A stretch of DNA of 64,000 nt from positions 712,837 to 776,836 of the forward strand of contig NZ_LN832559.1 in the NCBI RefSeq assembly GCF_900005615.1. The letters run 5' to 3'. The notes under the pieces were generated by a model. It saw only the letters and a list, made by a program, of their open reading frames with translations. It did no database searches and was not told the DNA's origin. Of this stretch, positions 7,838 to 17,399 are shown one piece after another. A program made the position numbers and the translations under genes. The DNA comes from Paracoccus aminovorans (lineage in GTDB: Bacteria > Pseudomonadota > Alphaproteobacteria > Rhodobacterales > Rhodobacteraceae). The stretch's first letter is position 1. Each line of letters opens with the position of its first letter.

Positions 7838-10000
7838 ATGACATTCCGCCTGACCTTCTGTTCGCTGATCGCCCTGGCCGCGGCCTCTCCCGCGCTAGCC
7901 GCGCCGGTCTTCAACCGCATCGCCAGCTTTGCCACCCCGGACAATATGGCCGCGGGCGAGGACCGGGCGCGCGCCACCTCGGCCGAGATCATGGCGGCGA
8001 CGCCCGACGGTATGACCCTGATCTATTCCGACAGCCCGCTGGGCGCGATCGGCCTGATTGACATCGCCGATCCCCGCGCGCCGAAGCCGCTGGGCAATAT
8101 TGCCATGGACGGCGAGCCGACGACCACGGTGGTCCTGGGCGGGACCGCCTTCGTGGGCGTGAACACCTCGGAAAGCTACGCTGAACCCTCGGGCGTGCTG
8201 CGCGCGGTCGATCTGGAAAGCCGCAAGGTTGTGGCGGATTGCGACCTGGGCGGGCAGCCCGATTCGGTGGCGCTGTCGCCCCGGGGCGACATGATCGCCG
8301 TCGCCATCGAGAACGAGCGCGACGAAGAGGTGAACGACGGCGCCCTGCCGCAGATGCCGGCCGGCTTCGTCGTCCGGCTGCCGGTCCGGGAAGGCCAGGT
8401 CGACTGCGCCGGCAAGCAGGTGGTGGACCTGACCGGCCTTGCCGCAATCGCCCCCGAGGATCCCGAGCCGGAATTCGTCGACTTCAACGCCAGGGGCGAT
8501 CTGGTCGTCACGCTGCAGGAAAACAACCACATCGTCGTCATCGGCGCCGACGGTGCGGTCGCCGGCCATTTCAGCGCCGGGACCGTGGACCTGGACGGCG
8601 TGGACACCGCCAAGGACGGCAAGCTGGACTTTACCGGCAGCCTGAAGGCGGTGCCGCGCGAACCCGACGCCGTGGCCTGGATCGACGACGACCATTTCGC
8701 CACCGCGAACGAGGGCGACTGGCAGGGCGGCTCGCGCGGCTTCACCATCTGGAACCGCGACGGCACCGTGGTCCACGAATCCGGCCCCGCCTTCGAACAT
8801 GCGCTCATCCGCATGGGTCATTACCCCGAGGGGCGTTCCGGCAAGAAGGGCATCGAGCCCGAGGCGCTGAAATATGCCGAGTTCGACGGCGAGAAGTTGC
8901 TGTTCGTCGGCTCGGAACGCGGCAATGCCATCGGCGTCTATGACGTGGCCGCCCCCGCGGCGCCGGTGCTGAAGCAGATCCTGCCCTCGGGCATCGGCCC
9001 CGAGGGGCTGGTCGCGATCCCCGGCCGCAACCTGTTTGCCAGCGCCAACGAGACCGACCTGGGCGAGGACGGCGGCGCCCGGGCGCATGTGATGCTTTAC
9101 GAACGCGCCGAGGGGGTGCCGGCCTATCCGACCCTCGCCTCGGAAAAGCTGCTGGGCTGGGGCGCGCTGTCGGGCCTGGCCGTCGATCCGGCCGATCCTG
9201 CGGTGCTCTACGCGGTCAGCGACAGCGCCTACAAGGACCAGCCGGCGATCTATCGCATCCAGACCGGGCAGCAACCCGCGGTTCTCACCGACAAGATCGT
9301 GCTGATCCAGGACGGCGAGCCGGCCGGGAAGATCGACCTGGAAGGCATCGCTGCCGACGGCGAAGGCGGCTTCTGGCTGGCCTCGGAAGGCAACCCGGAC
9401 CCGGAAAAGGACATCCCGCACCGGATCCTGCATGTGGACGGCAAGGGCGCGATCCAGCGCCAGGTCGAACTGCCCGCCGATCTGGTCGCCGGCTCGACCC
9501 GCTTCGGGCTCGAAGGCATCGCGCTGGCCGCCGACGGCACGCTGTGGATGGCGGTGCAGCGCGAATGGAAGGACGATCCCAAGGGTCAGGCGAAGCTGCT
9601 GAACTTCGACCCCGCGACCGACCGCTGGTCCGCAGCCCGCTATCCGCTGGACAAGGGCGAGGGCTGGATCGGCCTGTCCGAGCTCGCCATCCACGGCGAC
9701 CGCATCTATCTGATCGAGCGCGACAATCTGATCGGCCAGGCGGCGCAGCTGAAACAGGTCGCCTCGGTGGCGCTGGAGGGGCTGAAGCCCGCGCCCCTGG
9801 GCGGCGACCTGCCGCTGGTCGAGAAGCGGGTCGAGCGCGACCTGATCCCCGACCTGAAGCGGTGGAACGGCTATGTCCAGGACAAGGTCGAGGGCATGGC
9901 GATCGCGCCCGACGGCACCGCCTGGATCGTCACCGACAATGACGGCGTGGACGAAGCCTCGGGCGAGACCTTCCTGTGGTCGGTCAAGCTGGCGGGATAG
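7838..10000 (+). CDS. Secreted esterase-like-activity-of-phytase family protein
   Basis: A 720-residue exported protein. The Sec signal peptide is MTFRLTFCSLIALAAASPAL, cleaved near ALA-AP. The N-terminal half is a beta-propeller-like repeat region (choice-of-anchor/phytase-like: GNIAMDGEPTTTV, GQPDSVALSPRGDMIAVAIE), and the C-terminal part carries the esterase-like domain of phytase (KIDLEGIAADGEGGFWLASE, FGLEGIALAADGTLWM, VEGMAIAPDGTAWIVTDNDG). Such proteins probably hydrolyse phosphate or other esters in the periplasm. The start at 7838 has GAGG in front. A Pho box lies upstream. Its last 17 bases overlap the convergent DUF1289 gene. The exact substrate is unknown. Confidence 0.75.
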   Translation: MTFRLTFCSLIALAAASPALAAPVFNRIASFATPDNMAAGEDRARATSAEIMAATPDGMTLIYSDSPLGAIGLIDIADPRAPKPLGNIAMDGEPTTTVVLGGTAFVGVNTSESYAEPSGVLRAVDLESRKVVADCDLGGQPDSVALSPRGDMIAVAIENERDEEVNDGALPQMPAGFVVRLPVREGQVDCAGKQVVDLTGLAAIAPEDPEPEFVDFNARGDLVVTLQENNHIVVIGADGAVAGHFSAGTVDLDGVDTAKDGKLDFTGSLKAVPREPDAVAWIDDDHFATANEGDWQGGSRGFTIWNRDGTVVHESGPAFEHALIRMGHYPEGRSGKKGIEPEALKYAEFDGEKLLFVGSERGNAIGVYDVAAPAAPVLKQILPSGIGPEGLVAIPGRNLFASANETDLGEDGGARAHVMLYERAEGVPAYPTLASEKLLGWGALSGLAVDPADPAVLYAVSDSAYKDQPAIYRIQTGQQPAVLTDKIVLIQDGEPAGKIDLEGIAADGEGGFWLASEGNPDPEKDIPHRILHVDGKGAIQRQVELPADLVAGSTRFGLEGIALAADGTLWMAVQREWKDDPKGQAKLLNFDPATDRWSAARYPLDKGEGWIGLSELAIHGDRIYLIERDNLIGQAAQLKQVASVALEGLKPAPLGGDLPLVEKRVERDLIPDLKRWNGYVQDKVEGMAIAPDGTAWIVTDNDGVDEASGETFLWSVKLAG

Positions 10001-10184
10001 ACGGCCCAGACGACGCGGCGAACCGCGCCTTGCGGGCGGGCAGGCTGGCCATGACGGCCAGCCGGTCCGCCTCGGACAGGCCGCCCCAGGTCGCGATTTC
10101 GTCCAGCGAGCGCCAGCAGCCGGTGCAGAGCCGACTTTCCGGGTCGATGCGGCAGACCTTGATGCAGGGGGTGGAAACGGTCAT
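9984..10184 (-). CDS. DUF1289 small cysteine protein
   Basis: A 66-residue protein of the DUF1289 (Fe-S/zinc-ribbon-like) family. Four cysteines, C7, C11, C20 and C23, sit in the family pattern SPCIxxCxxD...CxGCxRxxxEIxxW (here [10 protein letters not shown] and [15 protein letters not shown]). The cysteine spacing suggests a bound metal; no function is established. It overlaps ruvX by four bases (ATGA) and lies downstream of it, and it overlaps the convergent esterase gene by 17 bases. Confidence 0.8.
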   Translation of the reverse strand: MTVSTPCIKVCRIDPESRLCTGCWRSLDEIATWGGLSEADRLAVMASLPARKARFAASSGPSIPPA

Positions 10185-10651
10185 GGCGCCAGATACCGCA
10201 GCCGGTCCAGCGCGCCTTGCAGGATATAGCCGGCCGCGACCTGGTCGATGACCTCGGCCCGGCGCTTGCGCGAGGTGTCGCCTTCCAGGAGCGCGCGTTC
10301 GGCGGCGACGGTGGACAGCCGCTCGTCCCAGAAGCCGATGGGCAGCGGCGTCAGCCGTTCCAGGTTGCGGGCAAAGGCGCGGGTCGATTGCGCGCGCGGC
10401 CCTTCGCTGCCGTCCATATTGCGCGGCAGGCCCAGCACCAGCCCGACGAGCGCCCGCTCGGCCGCGATCTTCAGCAGCGCCTGGGCGTCCAGGGTGAACT
10501 TCTCGCGCCGGATCACCGTCAGGGGCGAGGCGACCGAGCGCAGCCCGTCGCTGACCGCCACGCCGATGGTCTTGGTGCCCAGGTCCAGCCCGGCCAGCGC
10601 GCCGGCGCGGGGCAGGGCGGCGGCGAAGGTCTCGATGTCGTCGCAGATCAT
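10181..10651 (-). CDS. ruvX: Putative pre-16S rRNA nuclease / Holliday junction resolvase-like RuvX (YqgF)
   Basis: A 156-residue RNase H-fold protein of the YqgF/RuvX family, implicated in 16S rRNA 5'-end maturation. It opens with [15 protein letters not shown] (first catalytic Asp), has [19 protein letters not shown] in the middle and [15 protein letters not shown] towards the C-terminus, and a late acidic motif [13 protein letters not shown]. Start 10651 overlaps the ccmI stop (ATGA). The longer frame reaching 13360 is antisense to soxB and is rejected. Confidence 0.85.
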   Translation of the reverse strand: MICDDIETFAAALPRAGALAGLDLGTKTIGVAVSDGLRSVASPLTVIRREKFTLDAQALLKIAAERALVGLVLGLPRNMDGSEGPRAQSTRAFARNLERLTPLPIGFWDERLSTVAAERALLEGDTSRKRRAEVIDQVAAGYILQGALDRLRYLAP

Positions 10652-11886
10652 TCCAGCCCCGCCTTTTGCGCCGCCGCCTCGATCAGATCCGAGGCGGGAC
10701 CATTGCCCGAGAACCGCTGCCGCGCCTCGCCCAGGATGGCGGCGGCGTGTTCCTTTTGCCCGATCACCACCAGCGACGAGATCAGCCGCGCCCATTCCTC
10801 GGGCGTGCCGCCCTGGGTCGCCAGCCTGGTTTCCAGGCCCTTGACCATGCCCTCGACCATCTGCCGGCGCTCGTCCGGCGTCATGTTTTCGGCCGCGGCC
10901 ATGCTGTCGGCATCGGGACCGGGCAGGCCGGGGCCGGGCAGGGCGGATGCGGCCGGCTCGGGCGGGGTATAGTCCGGGCGGCCGGCCAGCCAGGCGATGT
11001 CGGGGATGGCACCGCGGATCGGCGCGATCCAGGGCGCGGTCTCGGGCCCTTCGGCCAGCAGTCCGGCCCACAGCGGGAAGGCGCGGTCGGGGCGGCCGTT
11101 CTGCAGATGCAGCAGCCCCAGCAGGAAGCGGGCCTGCGGATTGCGCCCGTCGCGGGCCAGCGCGGCGGCGATGGTCTCCTCGCCCTCGCGGGTGATGAGG
11201 CCGCCCGCCGCCTCGATGGTCAGCCCGGCCAGACGCGCCAGTTCCTCGGCATCGGCCTTGTCGCCGCGCAGGGCGACCAGCCGGCGCTGCGCCTCCTTGG
11301 CGGCGACCAGGTTGCCCAGCCGTTCCTCGTGCTGGGCCAGCAGTTCCAGTCCGCGCGGATCGTTCGGGTTCTTGGCCACCGCCTGGCGCAACCGTTCGAT
11401 CAGCGCGGCATAATCCGCATCGGGCGCCGGGCGCGGCCCCTTCTGCGCCTTGGCCTCGGCCTCGGCCTGGCTGGGGCGGTTGTCGTAAAGCGTCTGCGCA
11501 TCGGCCAGACGCTGGGCGATGGGGGCGTCGGGGCGGTCGGGCTGGCCCAGGCGCGGATACAGCAGGAAGGCGCCGGCCAGCAGCGCCGCCAGCACCGCCA
11601 GCGCCGCCCAGCCGCCCGGCGCGCGGCGCCTGCCGCCCGCGGCCTGCAGCGCCCGGTCGGCGGCCAGCACCTTGCGGCCGATCTCGACCCGCAGGCGTTC
11701 GGCATCGGCGGCGTCGACCACCCCGCGCTGCAGGTCGCGGTCCACCTCGCGCAGCTGATCGCGATAGACGCGCAGGTCGTAGGCGGCGGCCGGCTCCTCC
11801 CCCGCCTCGGCCCGGCGACGCAGGAGCGGCGCGGCGATGGCGATGGCCACCACCCCGGCCAGCGCGGCGCAGATGATCCAGAACAT
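10648..11886 (-). CDS. ccmI: Cytochrome c biogenesis protein CcmI
   Basis: A 412-residue CcmI homologue, which holds apocytochrome c for haem ligation at the periplasmic face of the inner membrane. A first membrane segment spans ~2-20 ([20 protein letters not shown]); a cytoplasmic loop with a leucine-zipper-like motif ([20 protein letters not shown]) follows, then a second membrane segment near residues 92-112, and a periplasmic TPR-rich tail ([20 protein letters not shown]). This matches the alphaproteobacterial form. It is the first gene of a run with ruvX and DUF1289; the other ccm genes are elsewhere. Confidence 0.85.
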   Translation of the reverse strand: MFWIICAALAGVVAIAIAAPLLRRRAEAGEEPAAAYDLRVYRDQLREVDRDLQRGVVDAADAERLRVEIGRKVLAADRALQAAGGRRRAPGGWAALAVLAALLAGAFLLYPRLGQPDRPDAPIAQRLADAQTLYDNRPSQAEAEAKAQKGPRPAPDADYAALIERLRQAVAKNPNDPRGLELLAQHEERLGNLVAAKEAQRRLVALRGDKADAEELARLAGLTIEAAGGLITREGEETIAAALARDGRNPQARFLLGLLHLQNGRPDRAFPLWAGLLAEGPETAPWIAPIRGAIPDIAWLAGRPDYTPPEPAASALPGPGLPGPDADSMAAAENMTPDERRQMVEGMVKGLETRLATQGGTPEEWARLISSLVVIGQKEHAAAILGEARQRFSGNGPASDLIEAAAQKAGLE

Positions 11887-12091
11887 GGCTTCCCCTTCGT
11901 GGCTGCCACGGTGATAGCGGCTTTGCGCGGCATGAGAAAGCCAAAGCCCTGCGACAAATGGCAAGCCCCCCCCGCCCGGGAGATATGCGCCCCGCCCTGA
12001 CGCAATTATACGGGCGGCCCGTCGCAAGCAGGCTTGCCCGAAAAGCCCCCGCAAGACAGTCTGCACCAGTCGAGTCGCAAGAGGTTTCGCC
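11887..12091. other. Divergent intergenic region ccmI/soxB
   Basis: 205 bases hold the start-proximal regions of the divergent ccmI and soxB genes. AAGAGG at about 12078-12083 serves soxB. A weak TATACG-like hexamer occurs near 12009, without a convincing -35. No coding sequence or clear operator is visible. Confidence 0.5.
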
Positions 12092-13363
12092 ATGCCCGCA
12101 TCCGCCAGTTCCAGCACCGGCCGCTATTCGGTCTTTGCCATCGCCCGAGAGGCGATGAAATTGCATACCGGCTGGACCCGGGCCTGGGCCAGTCCCGAGC
12201 CGAAGAAGAAATACCAGGTCGTCATCGTCGGTGCCGGCGGCCACGGCCTTGCCACCGCCTATTACCTGGGCAAGAATTTCGGCATCACCGATGTCGCGAT
12301 CATCGAGAAGGGCTGGCTGGGCGGCGGCAATACCGGCCGCAATACCACCATCATCCGCTCGAACTACCTGCAGGACCCTTCGGCGGCGATCTACAACAAG
12401 GCGCTGCAGCTTTACGAGACCCTGTCGCAGGACCTGAACTACAACATCATGTTCAGCCCGCGCGGCCTGTTGATGCTGGCCCAGACCGAGCACGAGATCC
12501 GCGGCTACAAGCGCACCGCCTATGCCAACCAACTGCAGGGCGTCGCCACCGAATGGGTCACGCCCAAGCGCATCAAGGAAATGCTGCCGATCATCAACAT
12601 CGAGGGTCCGCATTATCCGGTGCTGGGCGGCCTCTACCAGGAACGCGGCGGCACCGCCCGCCACGACGCCGTGGCCTGGGGCTATGCCCGCGCCTGTTCG
12701 GCCATGGGCATGGACATCATCCAGAACTGCGAAGTGACCGGGATCGAGACCGCGAATGGCCAGGTCAAGGCCGTGAACACCGGCAAGGGCCGCATCGAAT
12801 GCGACAAGCTGGCGCTGGTCGTGGCCGGGCACTCGTCGCACCTGGCCGAGATGGCGGGCTTCCGCCTGCCGATCGAATCGATCGCGCTGCAGGCGCTGGT
12901 GTCGGAACCGATCAAGCCCTGCTGCGACATCGTCATCATGGCCAACACCGTCCACGGCTACCTGTCGCAATCCGACAAGGGCGAGATGGTGATCGGCGGC
13001 GGAACCGACGGCTTCAACAACTACACCCAGCGCGGTTCCTGGAACCATGTCGAGGAAACCGTCCGCGCCCTGGTCGAGACCTTCCCAATGCTGTCGCGGC
13101 TGAAGATGCTGCGCCAATGGGGCGGGATCGTGGACATGACCGGCGACCGCTCGCCGATCCTGTCGACCACGCCGGTCGGCAACATCTTCGTGAACTGCGG
13201 CTGGGGCACCGGCGGCTTCAAGGCCATCCCCGGCTCGGGCTGGGCCATGGCCGAGGTGATCGCCAAGGGCCAGCCGGGCCCCCTGGCCAAGGATTTCGGC
13301 CTGAACCGCTTCGTCGAAGGCCGGTTCATCGACGAAAGCGTCGCCGCGGGGGTGGCGCACTGA
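12092..13363 (+). CDS. soxB: Sarcosine oxidase beta subunit
   Basis: A 423-residue flavoprotein subunit of heterotetrameric sarcosine oxidase, which demethylates sarcosine to glycine with tetrahydrofolate as methyl acceptor. The FAD-binding Rossmann motif is [17 protein letters not shown] (GAGGHG at 47-52). [16 protein letters not shown] contains His191, the likely site of covalent FMN attachment in this family. The C-terminal [20 protein letters not shown] is also conserved. It starts the operon; soxD, soxA and soxG follow, but a small membrane protein gene and a structured gap intervene. Methylated-amine or glycine-betaine breakdown is the likely role. Confidence 0.9.
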   Translation: MPASASSSTGRYSVFAIAREAMKLHTGWTRAWASPEPKKKYQVVIVGAGGHGLATAYYLGKNFGITDVAIIEKGWLGGGNTGRNTTIIRSNYLQDPSAAIYNKALQLYETLSQDLNYNIMFSPRGLLMLAQTEHEIRGYKRTAYANQLQGVATEWVTPKRIKEMLPIINIEGPHYPVLGGLYQERGGTARHDAVAWGYARACSAMGMDIIQNCEVTGIETANGQVKAVNTGKGRIECDKLALVVAGHSSHLAEMAGFRLPIESIALQALVSEPIKPCCDIVIMANTVHGYLSQSDKGEMVIGGGTDGFNNYTQRGSWNHVEETVRALVETFPMLSRLKMLRQWGGIVDMTGDRSPILSTTPVGNIFVNCGWGTGGFKAIPGSGWAMAEVIAKGQPGPLAKDFGLNRFVEGRFIDESVAAGVAH

Positions 13364-13411
13364 TGGAGCATGCGCGCGGGATCATGCCTGCGCCCGGCCG
13401 GTACCGGCCGG

Positions 13412-13438
13412 TTTCCGCCAGTTTCGGTCTGGCGGAAA
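13412..13438 (+). terminator. Hairpin downstream of soxB (attenuator-like)
   Basis: A perfect 10-bp stem TTTCCGCCAG/CTGGCGGAAA with a 7-base loop lies 49 bases after soxB, followed by AGTTTC and not a long T-run. It may reduce read-through or protect the soxB message from 3' decay, since soxD lies further downstream. Confidence 0.55.
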
Positions 13439-13517
13439 GTTTCGCGCAACCCATGGGAAACTCTTGCGGCTTTGGTGAATTGTTCCTTCACGTCACCATG
13501 ACCAAGGAGTTTTCTTC

Positions 13518-13775
13518 ATGGCCGAACAGAACAAGAGCAACATCTGGATCATCGCCGGCGTCGTCGTTGTCGTGCTGGTCGTCATCTACTGGTTCATGTC
13601 CTCGGGCACCGAGCCGGCAGCAACGACCGAACCCGCGACGCCGCCTGTCGTCAGCAGCGAGCCCGCGCCGACCGATGACGGTGCGGTTTCCGTCGAGCCG
13701 CCGGCAACCGCTCCGGCCGATCCTGCTGCTCCGGTCCCTGCCGAGCCTGCACAGCCCGCGGCTCCGGCCAACTGA
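13518..13775 (+). CDS. Small single-pass membrane protein, Ala/Pro-rich tail
   Basis: An 85-residue protein I do not recognise. Residues 9-27 (IWIIAGVVVVVLVVIYWFM) form one strong membrane helix after a short charged N-terminus; the remaining ~57 residues are low-complexity, rich in Ala, Pro and Glu (GTEPAATTEPATPPVV), and should lie in the periplasm. AAGGAG sits 9 bases before the ATG, so it is likely translated. It is placed between soxB and soxD, an operon usually uninterrupted at this point. A role in sarcosine oxidation is not implied by its sequence; it may be an inserted cell-envelope gene. Confidence 0.65.
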   Translation: MAEQNKSNIWIIAGVVVVVLVVIYWFMSSGTEPAATTEPATPPVVSSEPAPTDDGAVSVEPPATAPADPAAPVPAEPAQPAAPAN

Positions 13776-14103
13776 GGCGACCCTTCGGGCGCCTGAGCGC
13801 GCCCTCACGAACGAGGGCCGGGGGGCGGTGCGCCCCTCGGCTTGCGCTGCTTCGCGCGGTGTGCCGCTGCCTGCGCTGCCGGCCGCTTTCCCCGCATTGC
13901 GGAAAGCGCCGGCCCGCCTGCGGCCCGGCCTTTCCCATCGCGACCTGATCCGCGCCGCCCGGCTGCTGTCCCTTGCCGGGCAGGCCGCGGATGGGCGCCG
14001 AGCCCTTTCCGATCATTATCAGCTTACCGACGCCGCCACGCGCGCCCGGCCCCTGGCCCGGGTGCCCGCGACCGCGTGCGCCCTGCCGCCCAAGGAGTGA
14101 ACG
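13776..14103 (+). other. 328-base structured gap inside the sox operon
   Basis: No recognised gene. Two strong hairpins are present: AGGCG(A)CCC/GGGCGCCT at 13775-13794, right after the small ORF, and a long bulged stem at 13878-13913 (GCCGG then CGCTTTCC pairing with GGAAAGCG then CCGGC). An open frame of about 90 codons from a GTG near 13829 ends at 14100, directly before soxD, but has no recognisable domain and is dominated by Ala, Arg, Pro and Leu, so I do not call it. The AAGGAG at its end is the soxD ribosome binding site. Confidence 0.5.
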
Positions 14104-14469
14104 ATGCTGACCCTGACCTGCCCCTATTGCGGCATCGCCGCCGAGGAGACCGAGCTCGCTCCGGGTGGCGAAGCGCATCTGAAGCGCTTCGGCCCCGGCT
14201 CGACCGACGAACAGTTCGAGGCCTATCTTTTCGGCCGCAAGAACCCCAAGGGTGTGCATTTCGAGCGCTGGCGCCACGCCTATGGCTGCGGCAAGTGGTT
14301 CATGGCCGCCCGCGACACCGCCACGCTTCAGGTCTTCGGCACCTATACCGCCCAGACCCCGCATCCGACGCCCGAGATCGTCGCCGCCGTCCAGGCCGCG
14401 CGTCCCGGCTGGCAGCCCGACTGGACTGACACCACCGCTGACACCTCCGCCGAAAGCCCGAAAGCATGA
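14104..14469 (+). CDS. soxD: Sarcosine oxidase delta subunit
   Basis: A 121-residue zinc-binding delta subunit. The metal ligands fit the family: C6 and C9 in LTCPYCG, then H58 and C62 in RWRHAYGCGKWF. The conserved FEAYLFGRKNPKG segment precedes them. The C-terminal ~30 residues are a divergent tail. Its stop overlaps the soxA start (ATGA), so delta and alpha are translationally coupled. Confidence 0.9.
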   Translation: MLTLTCPYCGIAAEETELAPGGEAHLKRFGPGSTDEQFEAYLFGRKNPKGVHFERWRHAYGCGKWFMAARDTATLQVFGTYTAQTPHPTPEIVAAVQAARPGWQPDWTDTTADTSAESPKA

Positions 14470-17399
14470 CCCAGACCGGACCCTTCCGCCTGCCGCGCGG
14501 CGGCCGCCTGATCGACCGCGCCTATCAACTGCCCTTCCGCTTCGACGGCCGCCAGATGCGCGGTGTCGCGGGCGACACCCTGGCCTCGGCCCTGCTGGCG
14601 AACGGTCAGCTGATGATGGGCCGCAGCTTCAAGTATCACCGCCCGCGCGGTCCCGTCGCCTCGGGCGCCGAGGAACCCAACGCGCTGCTGGGCCTGGGCG
14701 AGGGCGGCCGGTTCGAGCCGAACCAGCGCGCCACCACCACGCCCTTGGTCGGCGGCATGGTCACGGCCAGCCAGAACGCCTGGCCCAGCCTGAACACCGA
14801 CATCGGCGCGATCAACAACTGGATGTACCGCTTCTTCCCGGCGGGCTTCTATTACAAGACCTTCATGCATCCGCGCCCGTTCTGGAAGCATGTGTTCGAG
14901 CCGATCATCCGCCGCTCGGCCGGTCTGGGCAAGGCCCCGACCGAGGCCGATCCGGACCGCTATGAACAAGCCTATGCCCATGTGGACGTGGTCGTGGTCG
15001 GCGGCGGCATCGCCGGCCTGACCGCGGCTCTGGAAGCCGCCCGCAGCGGCAAGTCGGTCTGGGTGGTCGAGCAGACCCCGCAATTCGGCGGCCGCACCCC
15101 AACCGACCACAGCGACGGCCAGGCCCGCATCGACGCCCTGGTGGCCGAACTGCGCGCGCTGCCCAACGTCACGCTGCGCCGCTCGACCATGGCGACCGGC
15201 CTTTACGACCACGGCTATCTGCTGGTCCGCGAATCGGTGGCCGACCACGAATCCAATGCCGCGATCCCGCGTCAGCGCCTGTGGCGCATCCGGGCCGGCC
15301 ATGTCGTCGTCGCCACCGGCGCGCTGGAGCGTCCGCTCAGCTTCGCCGGCAACGACATCCCCGGCGTGATCCTGGCCTCGGCCGTGCGCGATTTCATCGA
15401 CCTCTACGGCGTGTCCCCGGGCCGCAAGATCGTCGTCGTCACCAACAATGACGACGCCTATCGCACCGCGCTGGTGGCTCTGGCCGCCGGGGTGCAGGTC
15501 GCCGCGGTGATCGACGCCCGCGCCACGGCCAACGGCGCGCTGCCCGAGGCGGTGCGCGGCCACGGCGTGCGCGTGCTGACCGGCAGCGCCATCGCCGGCG
15601 TCAAGGGCGGCAAGGCCGTCGAAGGCGTCAAGGTCTGCGCCCATTCCGGCTCGGGCAACGTGACCGAGGTGATCGATGCCGATTGCGTCGCCATGTCGGG
15701 CGGCTGGTCGCCGGTGGTCCACCTGTGGAGCCATTGCGGCGGCAAGCTGACCTGGCACGACGACCGCGCGATGTTCGCCCCCGACCCGAACCGTCCGCCG
15801 ACCGGCGCCGACGGCAAGGCCATGGCGACCTGCATCGGCGCCGCCGCCGGCGACCTGCACGTCGCCGAGGCGACCGGTGCGGCCGAAGAGGGCGCGATCC
15901 TGCCGGTCTGGGTCATGCCGACCAACGCCACGCGCAAGATGAAGTTCAAGATGTGGCTCGACTTCCAGAACGACGTGAAGGTCTCGGATGTCGAACTGGC
16001 CGCGCAAGAGGGCTATCACAGCGTCGAGCACACCAAGCGCTACACCACGCTGGGCATGGCGACCGACCAGGGCAAGGTCAGCAACATCAATGGCCTGGCC
16101 ATCCTGTCCAAGGCCCTGAACCAGCCGATCCCGCAGACGGGCACCACGACCTTCCGTCCGCCCTATACGCCGCTGACGCTGGGCACCATCGCCGGCGAAG
16201 CGCGGGGCGAGATCTTCCAGCCGCTGCGCAAGACCCCGATGCACGCCTGGAACGAAGCCCATGGCGCCCATTGGGAGCCGGTCGGCCATTGGCGCCGCGC
16301 CTATTGCTACCGGCAAGGCGCCGAGACCCCGCATGACGCCGTGGCGCGCGAGATCCGCGCGGTCCGTGCCTCGGTCGGCACGCTGGACGCCTCGACCCTG
16401 GGCAAGATCATCGTCAAGGGCCCGGATGCGGGCAAGTTCCTGGACATGATGTACACCGGCATGATGTCCACCCTGCCGGTCGGCAAGTGCCGCTATGGCC
16501 TGATCTGCAGCGAGAACGGCTTCCTGGTGGACGACGGCGTCGCCGCGCGCCTGTCCGAGGACACCTGGCTGGTGCATACCACCACCGGCGGCGCCGACCG
16601 CATGCACGGCCACATGGAAGACTGGCTGCAATGCGAATGGTGGGACTGGAAGGTCTATACCGCCAACGTGACCGAGCAATGGGCGCAGGTCGCCGTGGTC
16701 GGCCCCAAGGCGCGCGTGCTGCTGGAACGCCTGGGCGGCAACATCGATCTTTCGGCCGAGGCGCTGCCCTTCATGGGCTGGATCGAGGGCGACATCGCCG
16801 GCATCCCGGCGCGCGTCTATCGCATCAGCTTCTCGGGCGAGTTGTCCTTCGAGGTGGCCGTGCCCGCGAACCGCGGCCTCGAGCTGTGGGAAAAGCTGCA
16901 TGAGGCCGGCCGCGACCTGAACGTGACCCCCTACGGCACCGAGGCCATGCACGTCATGCGCGCCGAAAAGGGCTTCATCATGATCGGGGACGAGACCGAC
17001 GGCACGGTGATCCCGCAGGACCTGGGCCTGAACTGGGCGATCTCGAAGAAGAAGGCCGACTACATCGGCAAGCGGGCGCAGGAACGCAGCCACATGACCG
17101 ACCCCCGGCGCTGGAAGCTGGTGGGCCTGGACAGCGTGGACGGCCGCGTGCTGCCCGACGGCGTCTATGCCGTGGCCGAGGGCACCAATGCCAACGGCCA
17201 GCGCAACACGCAGGGCCGGGTGACCTCGACCTACATGTCGCCGACGCTGAACAAGCCCATCGCCATGGCGCTGGTGCTGAACGGCCCGGACCGCATGGGC
17301 GAGGTGCTGGAATTCCCGGTCGCGGGTCAGGAAAGCTACAAGGCGCGGATCGTCGATCCGGTCTTCTATGACAAGGAAGGGAGCCGGGCGAATGGCTGA
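14466..17399 (+). CDS. soxA: Sarcosine oxidase alpha subunit
   Basis: A 977-residue alpha subunit. Domain order fits the family: an N-terminal Fer2_4-like domain (DRAYQLPFRFDGRQMRGVAG), a central pyridine-nucleotide Rossmann domain starting VDVVVVGGGIAGLTAALEAA near residue 173, a second dinucleotide-binding stretch (GRKIVVVTNNDDAY), and from about residue 620 a C-terminal GcvT/aminomethyltransferase fold that binds tetrahydrofolate (PYGTEAMHVMRAEKGFIMIG). It channels formaldehyde-level carbon to 5,10-methylene-tetrahydrofolate. It overlaps soxD by 4 bases and soxG by 8. Confidence 0.92.
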   Translation: MTQTGPFRLPRGGRLIDRAYQLPFRFDGRQMRGVAGDTLASALLANGQLMMGRSFKYHRPRGPVASGAEEPNALLGLGEGGRFEPNQRATTTPLVGGMVTASQNAWPSLNTDIGAINNWMYRFFPAGFYYKTFMHPRPFWKHVFEPIIRRSAGLGKAPTEADPDRYEQAYAHVDVVVVGGGIAGLTAALEAARSGKSVWVVEQTPQFGGRTPTDHSDGQARIDALVAELRALPNVTLRRSTMATGLYDHGYLLVRESVADHESNAAIPRQRLWRIRAGHVVVATGALERPLSFAGNDIPGVILASAVRDFIDLYGVSPGRKIVVVTNNDDAYRTALVALAAGVQVAAVIDARATANGALPEAVRGHGVRVLTGSAIAGVKGGKAVEGVKVCAHSGSGNVTEVIDADCVAMSGGWSPVVHLWSHCGGKLTWHDDRAMFAPDPNRPPTGADGKAMATCIGAAAGDLHVAEATGAAEEGAILPVWVMPTNATRKMKFKMWLDFQNDVKVSDVELAAQEGYHSVEHTKRYTTLGMATDQGKVSNINGLAILSKALNQPIPQTGTTTFRPPYTPLTLGTIAGEARGEIFQPLRKTPMHAWNEAHGAHWEPVGHWRRAYCYRQGAETPHDAVAREIRAVRASVGTLDASTLGKIIVKGPDAGKFLDMMYTGMMSTLPVGKCRYGLICSENGFLVDDGVAARLSEDTWLVHTTTGGADRMHGHMEDWLQCEWWDWKVYTANVTEQWAQVAVVGPKARVLLERLGGNIDLSAEALPFMGWIEGDIAGIPARVYRISFSGELSFEVAVPANRGLELWEKLHEAGRDLNVTPYGTEAMHVMRAEKGFIMIGDETDGTVIPQDLGLNWAISKKKADYIGKRAQERSHMTDPRRWKLVGLDSVDGRVLPDGVYAVAEGTNANGQRNTQGRVTSTYMSPTLNKPIAMALVLNGPDRMGEVLEFPVAGQESYKARIVDPVFYDKEGSRANG

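Noticed and set aside
10652..13360. Long upstream extension of the ruvX frame
   Set aside because: It runs through ccmI in the wrong frame and antisense to soxB; the true ruvX start at 10651 overlaps the ccmI stop.
13829..14100. A ~90-codon GTG-started frame before soxD
   Set aside because: No recognised domain, composition-driven residues and overlap with strong hairpins; kept only as part of the gap description.
14343..17093. A 916-codon minus-strand open frame over soxA
   Set aside because: It is antisense to a clear soxA coding sequence, has no recognisable domain and is a typical shadow of GC-rich codon use.
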